From contig CAMEGD010000005.1 of NCBI GenBank assembly GCA_945916025.1, positions 1 to 26,822 of the forward strand: a stretch of 26,822 nt of DNA, given 5' to 3'. Origin of the DNA: an uncultured Clostridia bacterium (GTDB taxonomy: Bacteria > Bacillota > Clostridia > Tissierellales > Peptoniphilaceae). The notes under the pieces were generated by a model that saw nothing but the letters and a program-made list of their open reading frames with translations, had not been told where the DNA came from and searched no databases. Shown here piece after piece: positions 16,106-24,611 of the stretch. Positions within the stretch are counted from its first letter, which is position 1; every line of letters begins with the position of its first letter. The position numbers and the translations under genes were made by a program.

Positions 16106-17998
16106 TTGAGAAAAAATATAGATTATTTTTATGATAAATATGATGTTTTAGTAATTGGAGCTGGACATGCAGGTGTTGAGGCTGCTTTGGCTGCTGCTAG
16201 AATGGGAAAAAAGACAATTTTATTAACTATTAACTTAGATGGAATTGCCCTTTTGTCTTGTAATCCAAATATTGGAGGTACTGGCAAGGGTCATTTAGTT
16301 AGGGAAATTGATGCTCTAGGTGGAGAAATGGCTGTAAATATAGACAAGACCTTTATCCAATCTAGAATGCTAAATACTTCTAAGGGGCCAGCTGTCCATT
16401 CCCTAAGGGTTCAAGCTGACAAGAGGGCCTACCATGATGAAATAAAACAGGTCCTTGAAAACCAAGAAAACCTAGAACTAAAGGCTGCAGAAGCTATAGA
16501 CATATTAATAGAAGACAATAAGGTAAAGGGTGTAAGGACTCTTACAGGTGGAATTTATGAGGCTAAGGCTGTAGTAGTAGCCACTGGAACCTATCTTGGT
16601 GGCAAGGTCTTTATGGGAGAAGTAAACTTTGAATCAGGACCAGATGGTCTAAAAGCTGCTACCCTACTTTCTCAAAGTATGAGAAGGGACTTTAAACTTA
16701 GAAGGATGAAGACAGGAACCCCTGCTAGAATGCACAGGGACACCATAGACTTCTCAAAAATGGAAGTCCAAAAGGGAGATGAAGAAATTGTTCCATTTTC
16801 CTTCTTAAATTTTGAAAAGGATCTGGGCATTGAACAGGAAGATTGTTACCTAACTTATACTAATGAGAAAACCCACGAAATAATACGTGAAAACATTAAC
16901 AGAGCAGCAATGTATATTGGGGATATCGAAGGTGTAGGACCAAGGTACTGTCCTTCCCTAGAAGACAAGGTTACAAGGTTTAAAGATAGAACTGCCCATC
17001 AAATCTTTATTGAACCTGAAGGAAGAAATACTAAAGAAATGTATATACAAGGGGCGAGCTCTTCCCTTGCAGAAGAAGTCCAAAATGAATTTTACAAAAA
17101 TATTATTGGGCTAGAAAATGCAAAGATTATGAGGACGGCCTATGCTATAGAATATGATGCAATAGATGCTAGGGACTTACAACTTACCTTGGAATCTAAA
17201 GAAATTGAAGGCCTCTATTTTGCTGGCCAAATTAACGGCTCATCTGGATATGAAGAAGCAGCCTGCCAAGGACTTATGGCTGGAATAAATGCAGTATTAA
17301 AAATAGACAATAAGGAGCCTTTAATCCTAGATAGGTCTCAAGCCTACATTGGAGTCCTAATAGACGATCTAGTAACTAAGGGAACAGATGAACCATATAG
17401 GATGATGACATCTAGGGCCGAATATAGACTAACCCTAAGACAAGACAATGCAGACCTTAGACTTACCCAAATAGGTAGAGATATAGGCCTAGTAGATGAT
17501 TATAGGTATGACAACTTTATTAAGAAAAAAGACCTACTTGAAAAAGAACTTGCAAGGGTGAAGGAAGTAAAAGTAAACCCAACTGAAGAAGTAAATAGCT
17601 TTTTAGAGTCTTTAGGTTCAACTCCAATAAAAACAGGACTTGTTCTAGCTGATCTTATAAAAAGGCCAGAACTTAACTACAAGATGTTAGAAAATCTAGA
17701 TCCAGAAAGACCAGAGCTTCCAAGATCAATAACCTTAGAAGTAGAAACAGAAATAAAGTACGAAGGATATATTAAAAAACAATCTGCCCAAATTAACCAA
17801 TTTAAAAAACTAGAAAAGAAAAGTATCGAAGGAGTAGACTTTGATGAAGTAAAGGGTCTATCCAACGAATCTAGACAAAAGCTCAAGGCCTTAAGACCTA
17901 TTTCCATAGGCCAAGCATCTAGAATAACAGGTATAAGCCCTGCAGATATAAATGTCCTATTAATATATTTGGAACAAAAAAGGAGAAGTAATGACTAA
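16106..17998 (+). CDS. mnmG: tRNA modification enzyme MnmG (FAD-dependent)
   Basis: This 630-residue flavoprotein is the partner of MnmE. The FAD-binding VIGAGHAGVEAALAAARMG motif starts at residue 16, followed by CNPNIGGTGKGHLVREIDALGG and PSLEDK-type family signatures. I chose the TTG at 16106, preceded by AGGTG eight bases upstream, giving a start ten residues before the beta-1 strand. A longer in-frame TTG at 16079 lies inside mnmE without a ribosome site. The resulting length fits the 625-630 residues usual for the family. The end overlaps rsmG by eight bases. Confidence 0.95.
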   Translation: MRKNIDYFYDKYDVLVIGAGHAGVEAALAAARMGKKTILLTINLDGIALLSCNPNIGGTGKGHLVREIDALGGEMAVNIDKTFIQSRMLNTSKGPAVHSLRVQADKRAYHDEIKQVLENQENLELKAAEAIDILIEDNKVKGVRTLTGGIYEAKAVVVATGTYLGGKVFMGEVNFESGPDGLKAATLLSQSMRRDFKLRRMKTGTPARMHRDTIDFSKMEVQKGDEEIVPFSFLNFEKDLGIEQEDCYLTYTNEKTHEIIRENINRAAMYIGDIEGVGPRYCPSLEDKVTRFKDRTAHQIFIEPEGRNTKEMYIQGASSSLAEEVQNEFYKNIIGLENAKIMRTAYAIEYDAIDARDLQLTLESKEIEGLYFAGQINGSSGYEEAACQGLMAGINAVLKIDNKEPLILDRSQAYIGVLIDDLVTKGTDEPYRMMTSRAEYRLTLRQDNADLRLTQIGRDIGLVDDYRYDNFIKKKDLLEKELARVKEVKVNPTEEVNSFLESLGSTPIKTGLVLADLIKRPELNYKMLENLDPERPELPRSITLEVETEIKYEGYIKKQSAQINQFKKLEKKSIEGVDFDEVKGLSNESRQKLKALRPISIGQASRITGISPADINVLLIYLEQKRRSND

Positions 17999-18701
17999 AG
18001 AATTCCTAGAGAAGAAACTACAAGAACAAGGAATAGAACTTAACTTAGACTACGATGAGTTTTCTAAATACTACGACCTTTTAAAAGAGTGGAATGAAAA
18101 AATCGACTTAACTAATATAATAGAAGAAGAAGACGTATATATAAAACACTTTTTAGACTCCCTTACCCTATTTAAAATAAAAGAATTTTATGAAGATAAG
18201 AAACTAATTGATATAGGAACAGGGGCAGGCTTTCCAGGTCTTCCTTTAAAGTTAGCAAATAAAAATCTAGACATTACCCTTTTAGACTCTTTAAACAAGA
18301 GACTAGTTTTTTTAGACCAAGTTATAGAAGATTTAAAGCTAGAAAACATTAAGACCATCCATGGCAGATCAGAAACTGCAGGACTAGACAAAAACTATAG
18401 AGAAGCATACGATATAGGAGTATCTAGGGCAGTATCTAGGCTAAACAAGTTAGTAGAAATGTCCCTTCCCCTAATTAAAGTAGGTGGAATATTCGTAGCT
18501 ATGAAGGGAAAAGATTTAGAAGAAGAACTTAAAGAAGCTGAAAATGCTATTAAGGAATTAGGAGGCCAAGTTAAGGAAATAATAGAATTTGAACTTCTAC
18601 CTGGAGATTATCAAAGAACCCTAGTTGTTATAGAAAAAGTAAAGAAAACTCCTAAGGCTTATCCAAGGTCTTTTGGAAAAATTAAGAACAAACCCTTATA
18701 A
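17991..18701 (+). CDS. rsmG: 16S rRNA (guanine-N7) methyltransferase RsmG
   Basis: This 236-residue methyltransferase modifies a guanine in the 530 loop of 16S rRNA (G527 in E. coli); its loss gives low-level streptomycin resistance in several species. The S-adenosylmethionine-binding motif is LIDIGTGAGFPGLPLKL (about 71-87). Upstream WNEKIDLTNI and HFLDSL are typical family signatures, and SRAVSRLNKLVE is the motif region near residue 145. The start overlaps the mnmG end, with GGAGAAG just upstream. A parS site follows its stop directly, so there is no room for a conventional terminator. Confidence 0.96.
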   Translation: MTKEFLEKKLQEQGIELNLDYDEFSKYYDLLKEWNEKIDLTNIIEEEDVYIKHFLDSLTLFKIKEFYEDKKLIDIGTGAGFPGLPLKLANKNLDITLLDSLNKRLVFLDQVIEDLKLENIKTIHGRSETAGLDKNYREAYDIGVSRAVSRLNKLVEMSLPLIKVGGIFVAMKGKDLEEELKEAENAIKELGGQVKEIIEFELLPGDYQRTLVVIEKVKKTPKAYPRSFGKIKNKPL

Positions 18702-18704
18702 GGA

Positions 18705-18724
18705 AATGTTTCACGTGAAACATT
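18705..18724. other. parS centromere-like site (ParB target)
   Basis: The 16-base core TGTTTCACGTGAAACA at 18707-18722 matches the Firmicute parS consensus TGTTNCACGTGAAACA exactly, and flanking AA/TT extend the palindrome to 20 bases. It sits four bases after the rsmG stop and about 550 bases upstream of parA, where ParB is expected to load. Confidence 0.95.
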
Positions 18725-18734
18725 ATGGTGACAT

Positions 18735-19163
18735 ATGATTTTAAGAACGATAATATTTTTAATAATATTAGGATATTTTATAAAGGACTATAAAGAAGAC
18801 AAAAAGAAATTTAAACTGCTTGTACTTCCCATTATTGCTCTTACTTACTTTGGTGGTACAGAAGTTTTCAGTAGCTTAGATTCAAGGTTTAAACTAACAA
18901 TAATTATAATAAGTGGATTATTAATAATGAGGACCTTATACGAATATTACAAAGACTACAAAAAAGAGAAATTTTTCCACGTAAAGGAACAAAGAAAGAT
19001 TAGAGAGCAAGAAAGACTAGAAAGGGATTTACAAATTATAAAAGATATTGAAGAGAAAAGACTTCAAAATTCTTTAGAAGAAGATAAAAATCAAGAAGTT
19101 AGAAAATCTAGTAAAATAGCAGAATTTGAAATATCATTTGACAATGAAGACAAAAATAAATAA
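18735..19163 (+). CDS. Small membrane protein with charged tail, unknown function
   Basis: This 142-residue protein has hydrophobic segments at about residues 3-15, 27-40 and 54-66, interrupted by basic stretches. From about residue 70 it has a long Lys/Glu/Arg-rich tail predicted to be helical and possibly coiled coil (EQRKIREQERLERDLQIIKD). I do not recognise a family. GGTGA just upstream is a modest ribosome site. The gene is flanked by a parS site on the left (four bases beyond rsmG) and by a paired parS inverted repeat on the right, directly before parA. The context suggests a chromosome-segregation or membrane-associated role, but that is inference from position only. Confidence 0.75.
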   Translation: MILRTIIFLIILGYFIKDYKEDKKKFKLLVLPIIALTYFGGTEVFSSLDSRFKLTIIIISGLLIMRTLYEYYKDYKKEKFFHVKEQRKIREQERLERDLQIIKDIEEKRLQNSLEEDKNQEVRKSSKIAEFEISFDNEDKNK

Positions 19164-19171
19164 GGACTAAT

Positions 19172-19224
19172 AAAAATGTTCCACGTGAAACATATTGAAT
19201 GAATGTTTCTCGTGGAACATTTTT
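19172..19224 (+). other. Two parS sites forming a long inverted repeat, likely also a terminator
   Basis: parS TGTTCCACGTGAAACA (19177-19192) fits the consensus exactly. A second site TGTTTCTCGTGGAACA (19204-19219) has one changed base in the centre. The whole forms 22-base arms (19172-19193 and 19203-19224) differing at one position, with a nine-base loop. A-rich left and T-rich right flanks give it the look of a rho-independent terminator for the gene ending at 19163. Confidence 0.85.
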
Positions 19225-19276
19225 GTATCTATAAATAAAAAGTAAGATATGTTATCATATCTATGTGAGGTGAAAT

Positions 19277-20050
19277 ATGGGAAAAATAATATCAATATTT
19301 AACCAAAAGGGAGGAGTTGGAAAGACAACTACCTCTGTGAACCTAGCCGCTGGTATAGGTAGAAGAAACAAAAATGTATTATTAATAGACCTTGACCCAC
19401 AAGGTAATGCAACTAGTGGTCTTGGTGTAGACAAAAGCACTTTAGAAAAAAGTGTATATGACTTATTTACAGAGGATATTAATTACAAGGATATAATAAT
19501 AGAAACAAAGGCAAAAAACCTGACTTTGTTACCTGGTGGAATAGATTTAGCAGGATTAGAGCTAGAACTATCAAAAACAGAAAAGTGGCATTATATACTA
19601 AAGGAAGAATTAGATTCAGTAAAGGAAGACTATGATGTTATCATATTAGACTGCCCTCCTTCCTTAGGTATTATTAGCCTTATGGGTCTAATTGCTTCAG
19701 ACTATGTGATTATCCCTATCCAATCAGAATTTTACGCCTTAGAGGGTACAACTCAACTACTGGAAACTACTAATATGGTAAAGGAAAACTTTAATAAAGA
19801 CCTTTCTATTTTAGGTGTAGTTATGGTAATGCATGATTCTAGGACGAGGCTTGCAACAGATGTAGTAACAGAGGTTAAAAATGCCTTTGGTGACCTGGTA
19901 TTTAAGACTATAATAAATAGAAATGTGCGTCTTGCTGAAGCTCCATCTTATGGCTTGAGTATTTTTGATTATGATAGATTGTCAAAGGGTGCTTGGAACT
20001 ATAAGGCTTTATCAAAGGAAGTTTTAGAAAGGATTAGTAAAAATGACTAA
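19277..20050 (+). CDS. parA: Chromosome-partitioning ATPase ParA (Soj)
   Basis: This 257-residue P-loop ATPase belongs to the small chromosomal Soj type without an N-terminal DNA-binding domain. The deviant Walker A motif is KGGVGKTT (residues 10-17). DLDPQGNAT and DCPPSLG follow as Walker A' and B regions, and PIQSEFYALEG and RLAEAPSYG are further family signatures. With ParB it drives origin segregation, and in Bacillus it also modulates DnaA. GAGGTG sits upstream of the ATG. The end overlaps parB by eight bases. An inverted repeat GATATG-N4-CATATC (19246-19261) lies immediately upstream. Confidence 0.97.
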   Translation: MGKIISIFNQKGGVGKTTTSVNLAAGIGRRNKNVLLIDLDPQGNATSGLGVDKSTLEKSVYDLFTEDINYKDIIIETKAKNLTLLPGGIDLAGLELELSKTEKWHYILKEELDSVKEDYDVIILDCPPSLGIISLMGLIASDYVIIPIQSEFYALEGTTQLLETTNMVKENFNKDLSILGVVMVMHDSRTRLATDVVTEVKNAFGDLVFKTIINRNVRLAEAPSYGLSIFDYDRLSKGAWNYKALSKEVLERISKND

Positions 20051-20885
20051 GAAAATTGGCGGGCTAAACAGGGGCTTAAGTGCCTTTATTAATGATAAAT
20101 CCAAGGTGGATGATATCCTTAATGAGGGTAAAACTGGTCAAGTAATAGAAATAGATTTAGATAAGATAACAACTAATAAAAACCAACCTAGAAAGGTATT
20201 TAATGAAAGTGCTCTTAAGGAACTTTCTAATTCTATAGAAAAACACGGTGTTATCCAACCTATTATAGTTAGGGAAAAAGATGGTATTTATGAAATTGTT
20301 GCTGGAGAAAGAAGGTATAGAGCATCTAAACTTCTAGAAAAAAAAACTATACCAGCAATTATAAAAGATTTAAGTGACTATGAACAAGAAAACTTGTCTC
20401 TAATAGAAAATGTCCAAAGAGAAGACTTAAGCCCTTATGAAGAGGCTTTAGCCTACAGGTCAATTATTGAAAACTATAAGATGACCCAAGATGATTTAGC
20501 TAAGGCTTTAGGCAAATCAAGACCTTATATATCAAATACAATAAGACTCTTAAGACTAGATGAAAGAGTCCTAGAATTGCTTAAAAATGGCGATATTTCT
20601 TATTCTATAGGAAGAGAACTTTTATCTATCTCCAATGGTGATGAGCAATACAAAAAGGCTTTAGAAATTGTAGAAAAGGGTACAAGTGTAAAAGAAGTAA
20701 GCAAGCAAAAAAAGAGAAAAAGAAGACAAAAACCTACAAACTTCCACCTTGTAGAAGTTGAAGAGACCTTTATGGACAGACTTGGAACTAAGGTGCGAAT
20801 AGATGAAGAAAAGAAAATAATTTCTATAAACTATTACGACAACGAAGATTTACAGAGGATAATAGAAATTATAACAGGTGAATAA
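20043..20885 (+). CDS. parB: Chromosome-partitioning protein ParB (Spo0J)
   Basis: This 280-residue protein binds parS and spreads as a CTP-dependent clamp. The N-terminal domain has NKNQPRKVF, then the GERRYRA CTP/arginine-patch motif and ENVQREDL. The central helix-turn-helix is TQDDLAKALGKSRPYISN (about 141-158). The C-terminal dimerisation part begins near residue 235 after a basic KKRKRRQKP linker. All key motifs are intact. Exact parS sites lie within 1.4 kb upstream. The stop overlaps the next start by one base. Confidence 0.96.
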   Translation: MTKKIGGLNRGLSAFINDKSKVDDILNEGKTGQVIEIDLDKITTNKNQPRKVFNESALKELSNSIEKHGVIQPIIVREKDGIYEIVAGERRYRASKLLEKKTIPAIIKDLSDYEQENLSLIENVQREDLSPYEEALAYRSIIENYKMTQDDLAKALGKSRPYISNTIRLLRLDERVLELLKNGDISYSIGRELLSISNGDEQYKKALEIVEKGTSVKEVSKQKKRKRRQKPTNFHLVEVEETFMDRLGTKVRIDEEKKIISINYYDNEDLQRIIEIITGE

Positions 20886-21712
20886 TGCAATACAATATTT
20901 ATTATATAGAAATACTTGGAGAAGAAAAACTCAAAGGAGTTACAATTCCAGTAGTTGTAGACAATAAAAGAACTTTAACCAATGAACAAATGGCAGATGT
21001 TGCCAAAATCCTAAACACCTACAGGACTGTATTTGTTAGGTCTAATTCTGGAGATAACATATCCAGCAAGGTCTATAATGTAAAAGGAGAAATTTGGGAC
21101 TGTCTATATGGAAACGTAGCTTCTATCTTTACTTTAATTGAAACATCCTATATTAGAGAAATTGAAGTTGGAGAAAAATATATAACCTTAGAAAATGCTG
21201 GTATTAAAAGCAAGGTTTCTATAACTTATGAAAACTTAACTCCAATTAGCGTAAACCACGAAACAGATATAACTTGCCTAAACACAAGAAATAGTATGTG
21301 TCAAGATGGTTATTGTTTGGATGTTGTGGAAAATGAAAACAATAAGGACCAATATACAAAAATTATATATACTGAAGACGCAATAGCCTTTTCTAAACTT
21401 AGAAAAAAGAAAATTAAAAGTATAAACTCAGACATGGACTATCTACTTGTCTTTTATGACAAGGAAAACAAGATGACCTATTTCCACGTACAAAGGGTTT
21501 ACAATAGTAAAAGCAAGCTAGACTCCAGGACCCAACTTGGTTTTATAGTAAGTTATCTACTTTCCAAAGGTATAGATAAGGAAGATATAAAGAGAATCTG
21601 CCATGTCCTAAACACTGGGCAATATGCAATTATGAAGGTAGGAATAGAAGAAGAAAAAATTTATATTAAAATGGAAGCCTCAACCCTTGTTGAAGGCATA
21701 CTAAATATTTAG
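20885..21712 (+). CDS. Divergent PhzF-fold (diaminopimelate-epimerase-like) protein
   Basis: This 275-residue protein has the outline of the PhzF/diaminopimelate-epimerase fold. The start, from YYIEILGEEKLKGVTIPVVV through LTNEQMADVAKILNTYRTVFV, aligns with PhzF openings such as the GNPxxV and SETxFV segments. The end (LGFIVSYLLSKG, then EGILNI) resembles the PhzF close. The catalytic Glu of the SET segment is Arg47 here, and the CGHAT-type second motif is replaced by CLYGNVASIF. So it is probably not a functional isomerase of the usual kind. It overlaps the parB stop by one base and is likely co-translated with parAB. The assignment is by eye. Confidence 0.55.
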   Translation: MQYNIYYIEILGEEKLKGVTIPVVVDNKRTLTNEQMADVAKILNTYRTVFVRSNSGDNISSKVYNVKGEIWDCLYGNVASIFTLIETSYIREIEVGEKYITLENAGIKSKVSITYENLTPISVNHETDITCLNTRNSMCQDGYCLDVVENENNKDQYTKIIYTEDAIAFSKLRKKKIKSINSDMDYLLVFYDKENKMTYFHVQRVYNSKSKLDSRTQLGFIVSYLLSKGIDKEDIKRICHVLNTGQYAIMKVGIEEEKIYIKMEASTLVEGILNI

Positions 21713-21723
21713 GAGGATATAAA

Positions 21724-22365
21724 ATGCTTAGAAACTTAAGTATAGAAGAATTTGTTAATCAGACAGCATCAGGAGCTCCAACTCCTGGAGGCGGTTCAGT
21801 AGCTGCCCTTGTAGGATCTATTGGCGCTGCCCTAAATGTAATGGTTTACAACCTAACAGAAGACAAAAAAGTATATAGAGAATTTGAACCTGCCTTAAGG
21901 GATGAAGTAGACCAAGCAGCTAAAAAACTAACTAAACTTTATAATGAGCTTTTAGTAGAAATGCAAAATGATACTACAGCCTTTGATAAGGTTATGGAAG
22001 CATATAAATTGCCTAAGGAAACTCTAGAAGAAAAGGAAAAAAGGCTAGAAGCAATCCAAGAAGGCTACAAGGTAGCTATGGAAGTTCCATTAAAAACTGC
22101 TAACTTATGTCTAGAGTCTTTGTTCCTAATGGAAGTACTTTCAATTCATGGATCATTACATGCTATATCTGACGTAGGAGTAGGATGTCTCCTAGCCTAT
22201 GCAGGAGTTGAAGGATCTTTATTAAATGTAAGAATTAACTTAAACTCTATGAAACCAGGCCACTATGCAGATGAAATAAAAGAAAAAATGGAGAAGATTT
22301 TAAATATAGCAAAAGACACTAGATCTATTATTATGAACAATGTGTATAGCAGGTTAGAAGGATAA
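21724..22365 (+). CDS. fchA: Cyclodeaminase/cyclohydrolase family protein (FchA type)
   Basis: This 213-residue protein matches the family of formiminotetrahydrofolate cyclodeaminase and clostridial methenyltetrahydrofolate cyclohydrolase FchA. Signatures are FVNQTASGAPTPGGGSVAAL near residues 11-30 and the helix-rich remainder with NVRINL near the end. It probably acts on one-carbon folate intermediates in the cytoplasm; which reaction is not decided by the sequence. AGGAGG sits just before the ATG. It lies eleven bases after the PhzF-like gene and three bases before murJ, so all belong to one long operon starting at parA. Confidence 0.85.
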   Translation: MLRNLSIEEFVNQTASGAPTPGGGSVAALVGSIGAALNVMVYNLTEDKKVYREFEPALRDEVDQAAKKLTKLYNELLVEMQNDTTAFDKVMEAYKLPKETLEEKEKRLEAIQEGYKVAMEVPLKTANLCLESLFLMEVLSIHGSLHAISDVGVGCLLAYAGVEGSLLNVRINLNSMKPGHYADEIKEKMEKILNIAKDTRSIIMNNVYSRLEG

Positions 22366-22368
22366 AAA

Positions 22369-23862
22369 ATGAAACAATCATTAATATTAATGTTAATGAC
22401 TATTTTTACAAAAATATTTGGATTACTAAGGGAGGTCAGCTTATCATACGTATATGGTACTAGTGAAATAGCTGATGCTTTCTTAGTATCTTTTTTTATT
22501 CCATCAATAATAATAAACTCAATTACAATAGGAATAGCCACAGGCTTTATTCCAACCTACTCTAAGATTATAGCCGAAGGTCCTAGAGAAGAAGGAGATA
22601 GGTTTTTAAATAAGGTAGCAAGTCTTACTCTTTTAATTTCTCTAGGTCTAACTATTCTGGGAATATTATTTTCTAAAAATTTACTAAGAATAATAGCAGT
22701 GGGCTTAGACGAAAATACCATGGAAATGGCAGTATACTTTGTTCAAATGGTAATGACTAGTCTTATTGTAAATGCCCTAGGTGGAGTTTATACAGGTTAT
22801 CTACATGTGAACAACCAATTTTCCATTACAGTTCTAAATAAGATAGTTATGAACATGTTGATAATATTATTCTTGTTTTTATCTATAGGCTTTGGATATA
22901 AATTTTTAGGAATAGGTACAGCCATAGGAATGAGCGCCCAATATCTCATATTTATTCCATATTTAAAAGACTTAGGCCATAAATTTAAGGTGGATTTTGA
23001 TTTTAAAGACAAGAGTCTTGTGGAGCTAAAAAACATAGCCCTGCCCTTTTTGCTTATTGTAGTATTAAATGACCTAAACCTAATAGTAGATAAGGCTGTT
23101 GCCAGTACACTCCATTCAGGATCAATCTCTGTCCTTAACTATTCATCAAATATTCAAGACTTTGTAAGTGGTGTAATAATAGTATCTATAATTACTACAA
23201 AGTATCCAGAAATGAGTAGAAATATAGCAGATAAGAGAGAGGATTTACTAGACAAGACCTTTAATGAAACCCTAAAGCTCACCTTGTTTTTAGTAATACC
23301 GGCTGCCTTTGGAATAATAGTGTATTGTAAAGAGATAATTGGCCTATTATTTTTAAGGGGGGCATTTAATTATAGTGACCTTATCCTTACCTCTAAGACC
23401 CTTTTTTATTATGCCTTTGGACTTATTGGAATTGCCCTTACAATAATATCCCAAAGGGTGTTTTTTGCAAAAAGACAAACTAGAGTTCCAATAATAGTAT
23501 CTGTTGTTTCAGTTGTTATTAATCTAGTTTTAAATATATCCTTAAGTAAAATCTTTGGAATTATGGGTCTACCAATATCCACAAGTATAACTATGTTGAT
23601 ATGTGGATTAGTTCAAACCTTTTTCCTATTAAAAGGTGGCCTTAAAATAAAGAAGGATACAATAGTAAAGGGTCTTGGCCAAGGACTAGTAAATTCAATT
23701 ATAGTTATATTATTAACAAAAAATTTATATAATATGTTCCCAAACAATGTAACCTTCCTCCTATCTATTATTTTAGCAGTAGCCCTATACATTTTCCTTG
23801 GAATAAAAACAGGGATTATTAGTAGGGATCAAGTAGAAGAAGTATTTAGAAGAGATATTTAA
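22369..23862 (+). CDS. murJ: Lipid II flippase MurJ (MviN/MATE-like)
   Basis: This 497-residue polytopic membrane protein moves lipid II across the membrane for peptidoglycan synthesis. About fourteen hydrophobic helices are visible. Signatures include the opening FTKIFGLLREVSLSYVYG followed by ADAFLVSFFIPS, an internal GFIPTYSKI, and LRGAFNYSDLILTSKTLFYYA in the second half. MurJ is favoured over other MOP-superfamily transporters because of the conserved GLLRE and DAF segments. The gene starts three bases after fchA. No clear terminator follows. Confidence 0.92.
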   Translation: MKQSLILMLMTIFTKIFGLLREVSLSYVYGTSEIADAFLVSFFIPSIIINSITIGIATGFIPTYSKIIAEGPREEGDRFLNKVASLTLLISLGLTILGILFSKNLLRIIAVGLDENTMEMAVYFVQMVMTSLIVNALGGVYTGYLHVNNQFSITVLNKIVMNMLIILFLFLSIGFGYKFLGIGTAIGMSAQYLIFIPYLKDLGHKFKVDFDFKDKSLVELKNIALPFLLIVVLNDLNLIVDKAVASTLHSGSISVLNYSSNIQDFVSGVIIVSIITTKYPEMSRNIADKREDLLDKTFNETLKLTLFLVIPAAFGIIVYCKEIIGLLFLRGAFNYSDLILTSKTLFYYAFGLIGIALTIISQRVFFAKRQTRVPIIVSVVSVVINLVLNISLSKIFGIMGLPISTSITMLICGLVQTFFLLKGGLKIKKDTIVKGLGQGLVNSIIVILLTKNLYNMFPNNVTFLLSIILAVALYIFLGIKTGIISRDQVEEVFRRDI

Positions 23863-23881
23863 ATCTATTTTAAATTTTAAA

Positions 23882-23910
23882 TGGAAATAATTATCAATTT
23901 CTGCTATAAT
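23882..23910 (+). promoter_or_regulatory. Extended -10 promoter with Fur/PerR-like box before the peroxiredoxin gene
   Basis: TGCTATAAT (23902-23910) is an extended -10 element. Just upstream, TGGAAATAATTATCA (23882-23896), read on the minus strand as TGATAATTATTTCCA, matches the Fur-family box TGATAATNATTATCA at 12 of 14 fixed positions. It overlaps the -35 region, suggesting iron- or peroxide-responsive repression. The box call is by eye. Confidence 0.6.
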
Positions 23911-23968
23911 AAAAGTGTACTAAAAAACAGAAGTTTAAAGAGTATAAAAGAAAACTACGAGGTGAAAA

Positions 23969-24532
23969 ATGAATTTTATCGGAAGAAAAGTTGAAGAATT
24001 TAAGGCGCCAGTCTATTATAATAATGAATTTTCAGAAGTTACAGAAAAGGACCTTACTGGAAAATGGTCAGTGTTATTTTTCTACCCTGGAGACTTTACA
24101 TTTGTATGTCCAACAGAGTTAGAAGATTTAGCTAACCACTATGAGGAATTTAAAAAAGTTGGGGCAGAAATTTATGCAGTTTCAACAGACTCAGAATTTG
24201 TTCATAAGGCTTGGAAGGATGCATCGGAAGCTATTAAAAAAGTTCAGTATCCTATGGTATCAGATAGAAACCTAAAACTTTCTGAAATGTTTGGAGTTTT
24301 ATTAGAAGAAGATGGACAATCTCTAAGGGGATCCTTTGTAATTAATCCAGATGTCCAAATAGTGGCTTATGAAGTTCACCAACCTGGCATAGGTAGGTCA
24401 GCAAAAGAATTACTAAGAAAAGTAAAGGCATCTAAATACGTTTACGAACATGGAGACAAAGTTTGTCCAGCTAACTGGGATGAAGGTGGAGAAACCCTTA
24501 CACCTGGAATCGACTTAGTAGGAAAAATTTAA
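23969..24532 (+). CDS. ahpC: 2-Cys peroxiredoxin (AhpC type)
   Basis: This 187-residue protein reduces hydrogen peroxide and organic hydroperoxides. The peroxidatic cysteine is Cys47 in FYPGDFTFVCPTE and the resolving cysteine is Cys166 in DKVCPANW, the arrangement of typical dimeric 2-Cys AhpC enzymes. The GDFTFVCPTELED region and the C-terminal tail (EGGETLTPGIDLVGKI) support the AhpC subgroup. No ahpF reductase gene lies beside it, so electrons must come from another thioredoxin-type system. GAGGTG precedes the ATG. A single-gene transcript is likely, from the upstream promoter to the hairpin after the stop. Confidence 0.95.
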   Translation: MNFIGRKVEEFKAPVYYNNEFSEVTEKDLTGKWSVLFFYPGDFTFVCPTELEDLANHYEEFKKVGAEIYAVSTDSEFVHKAWKDASEAIKKVQYPMVSDRNLKLSEMFGVLLEEDGQSLRGSFVINPDVQIVAYEVHQPGIGRSAKELLRKVKASKYVYEHGDKVCPANWDEGGETLTPGIDLVGKI

Positions 24533-24570
24533 GAATAAAGTACTAAACCCTAAAATCATTTATTGTACTG

Positions 24571-24611
24571 CCCCACAAAAAGTTGGCCCTAAAATCTAAT
24601 TTTTTGTGGGG
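24571..24611 (+). terminator. Hairpin after ahpC, possible terminator
   Basis: CCCCACAAAAA (24571-24581) pairs perfectly with TTTTTGTGGGG (24601-24611) around a 19-base loop, followed by TATATTTTG. It is the first strong hairpin after the ahpC stop, and it overlaps the insertion-sequence-like left end. Confidence 0.65.
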
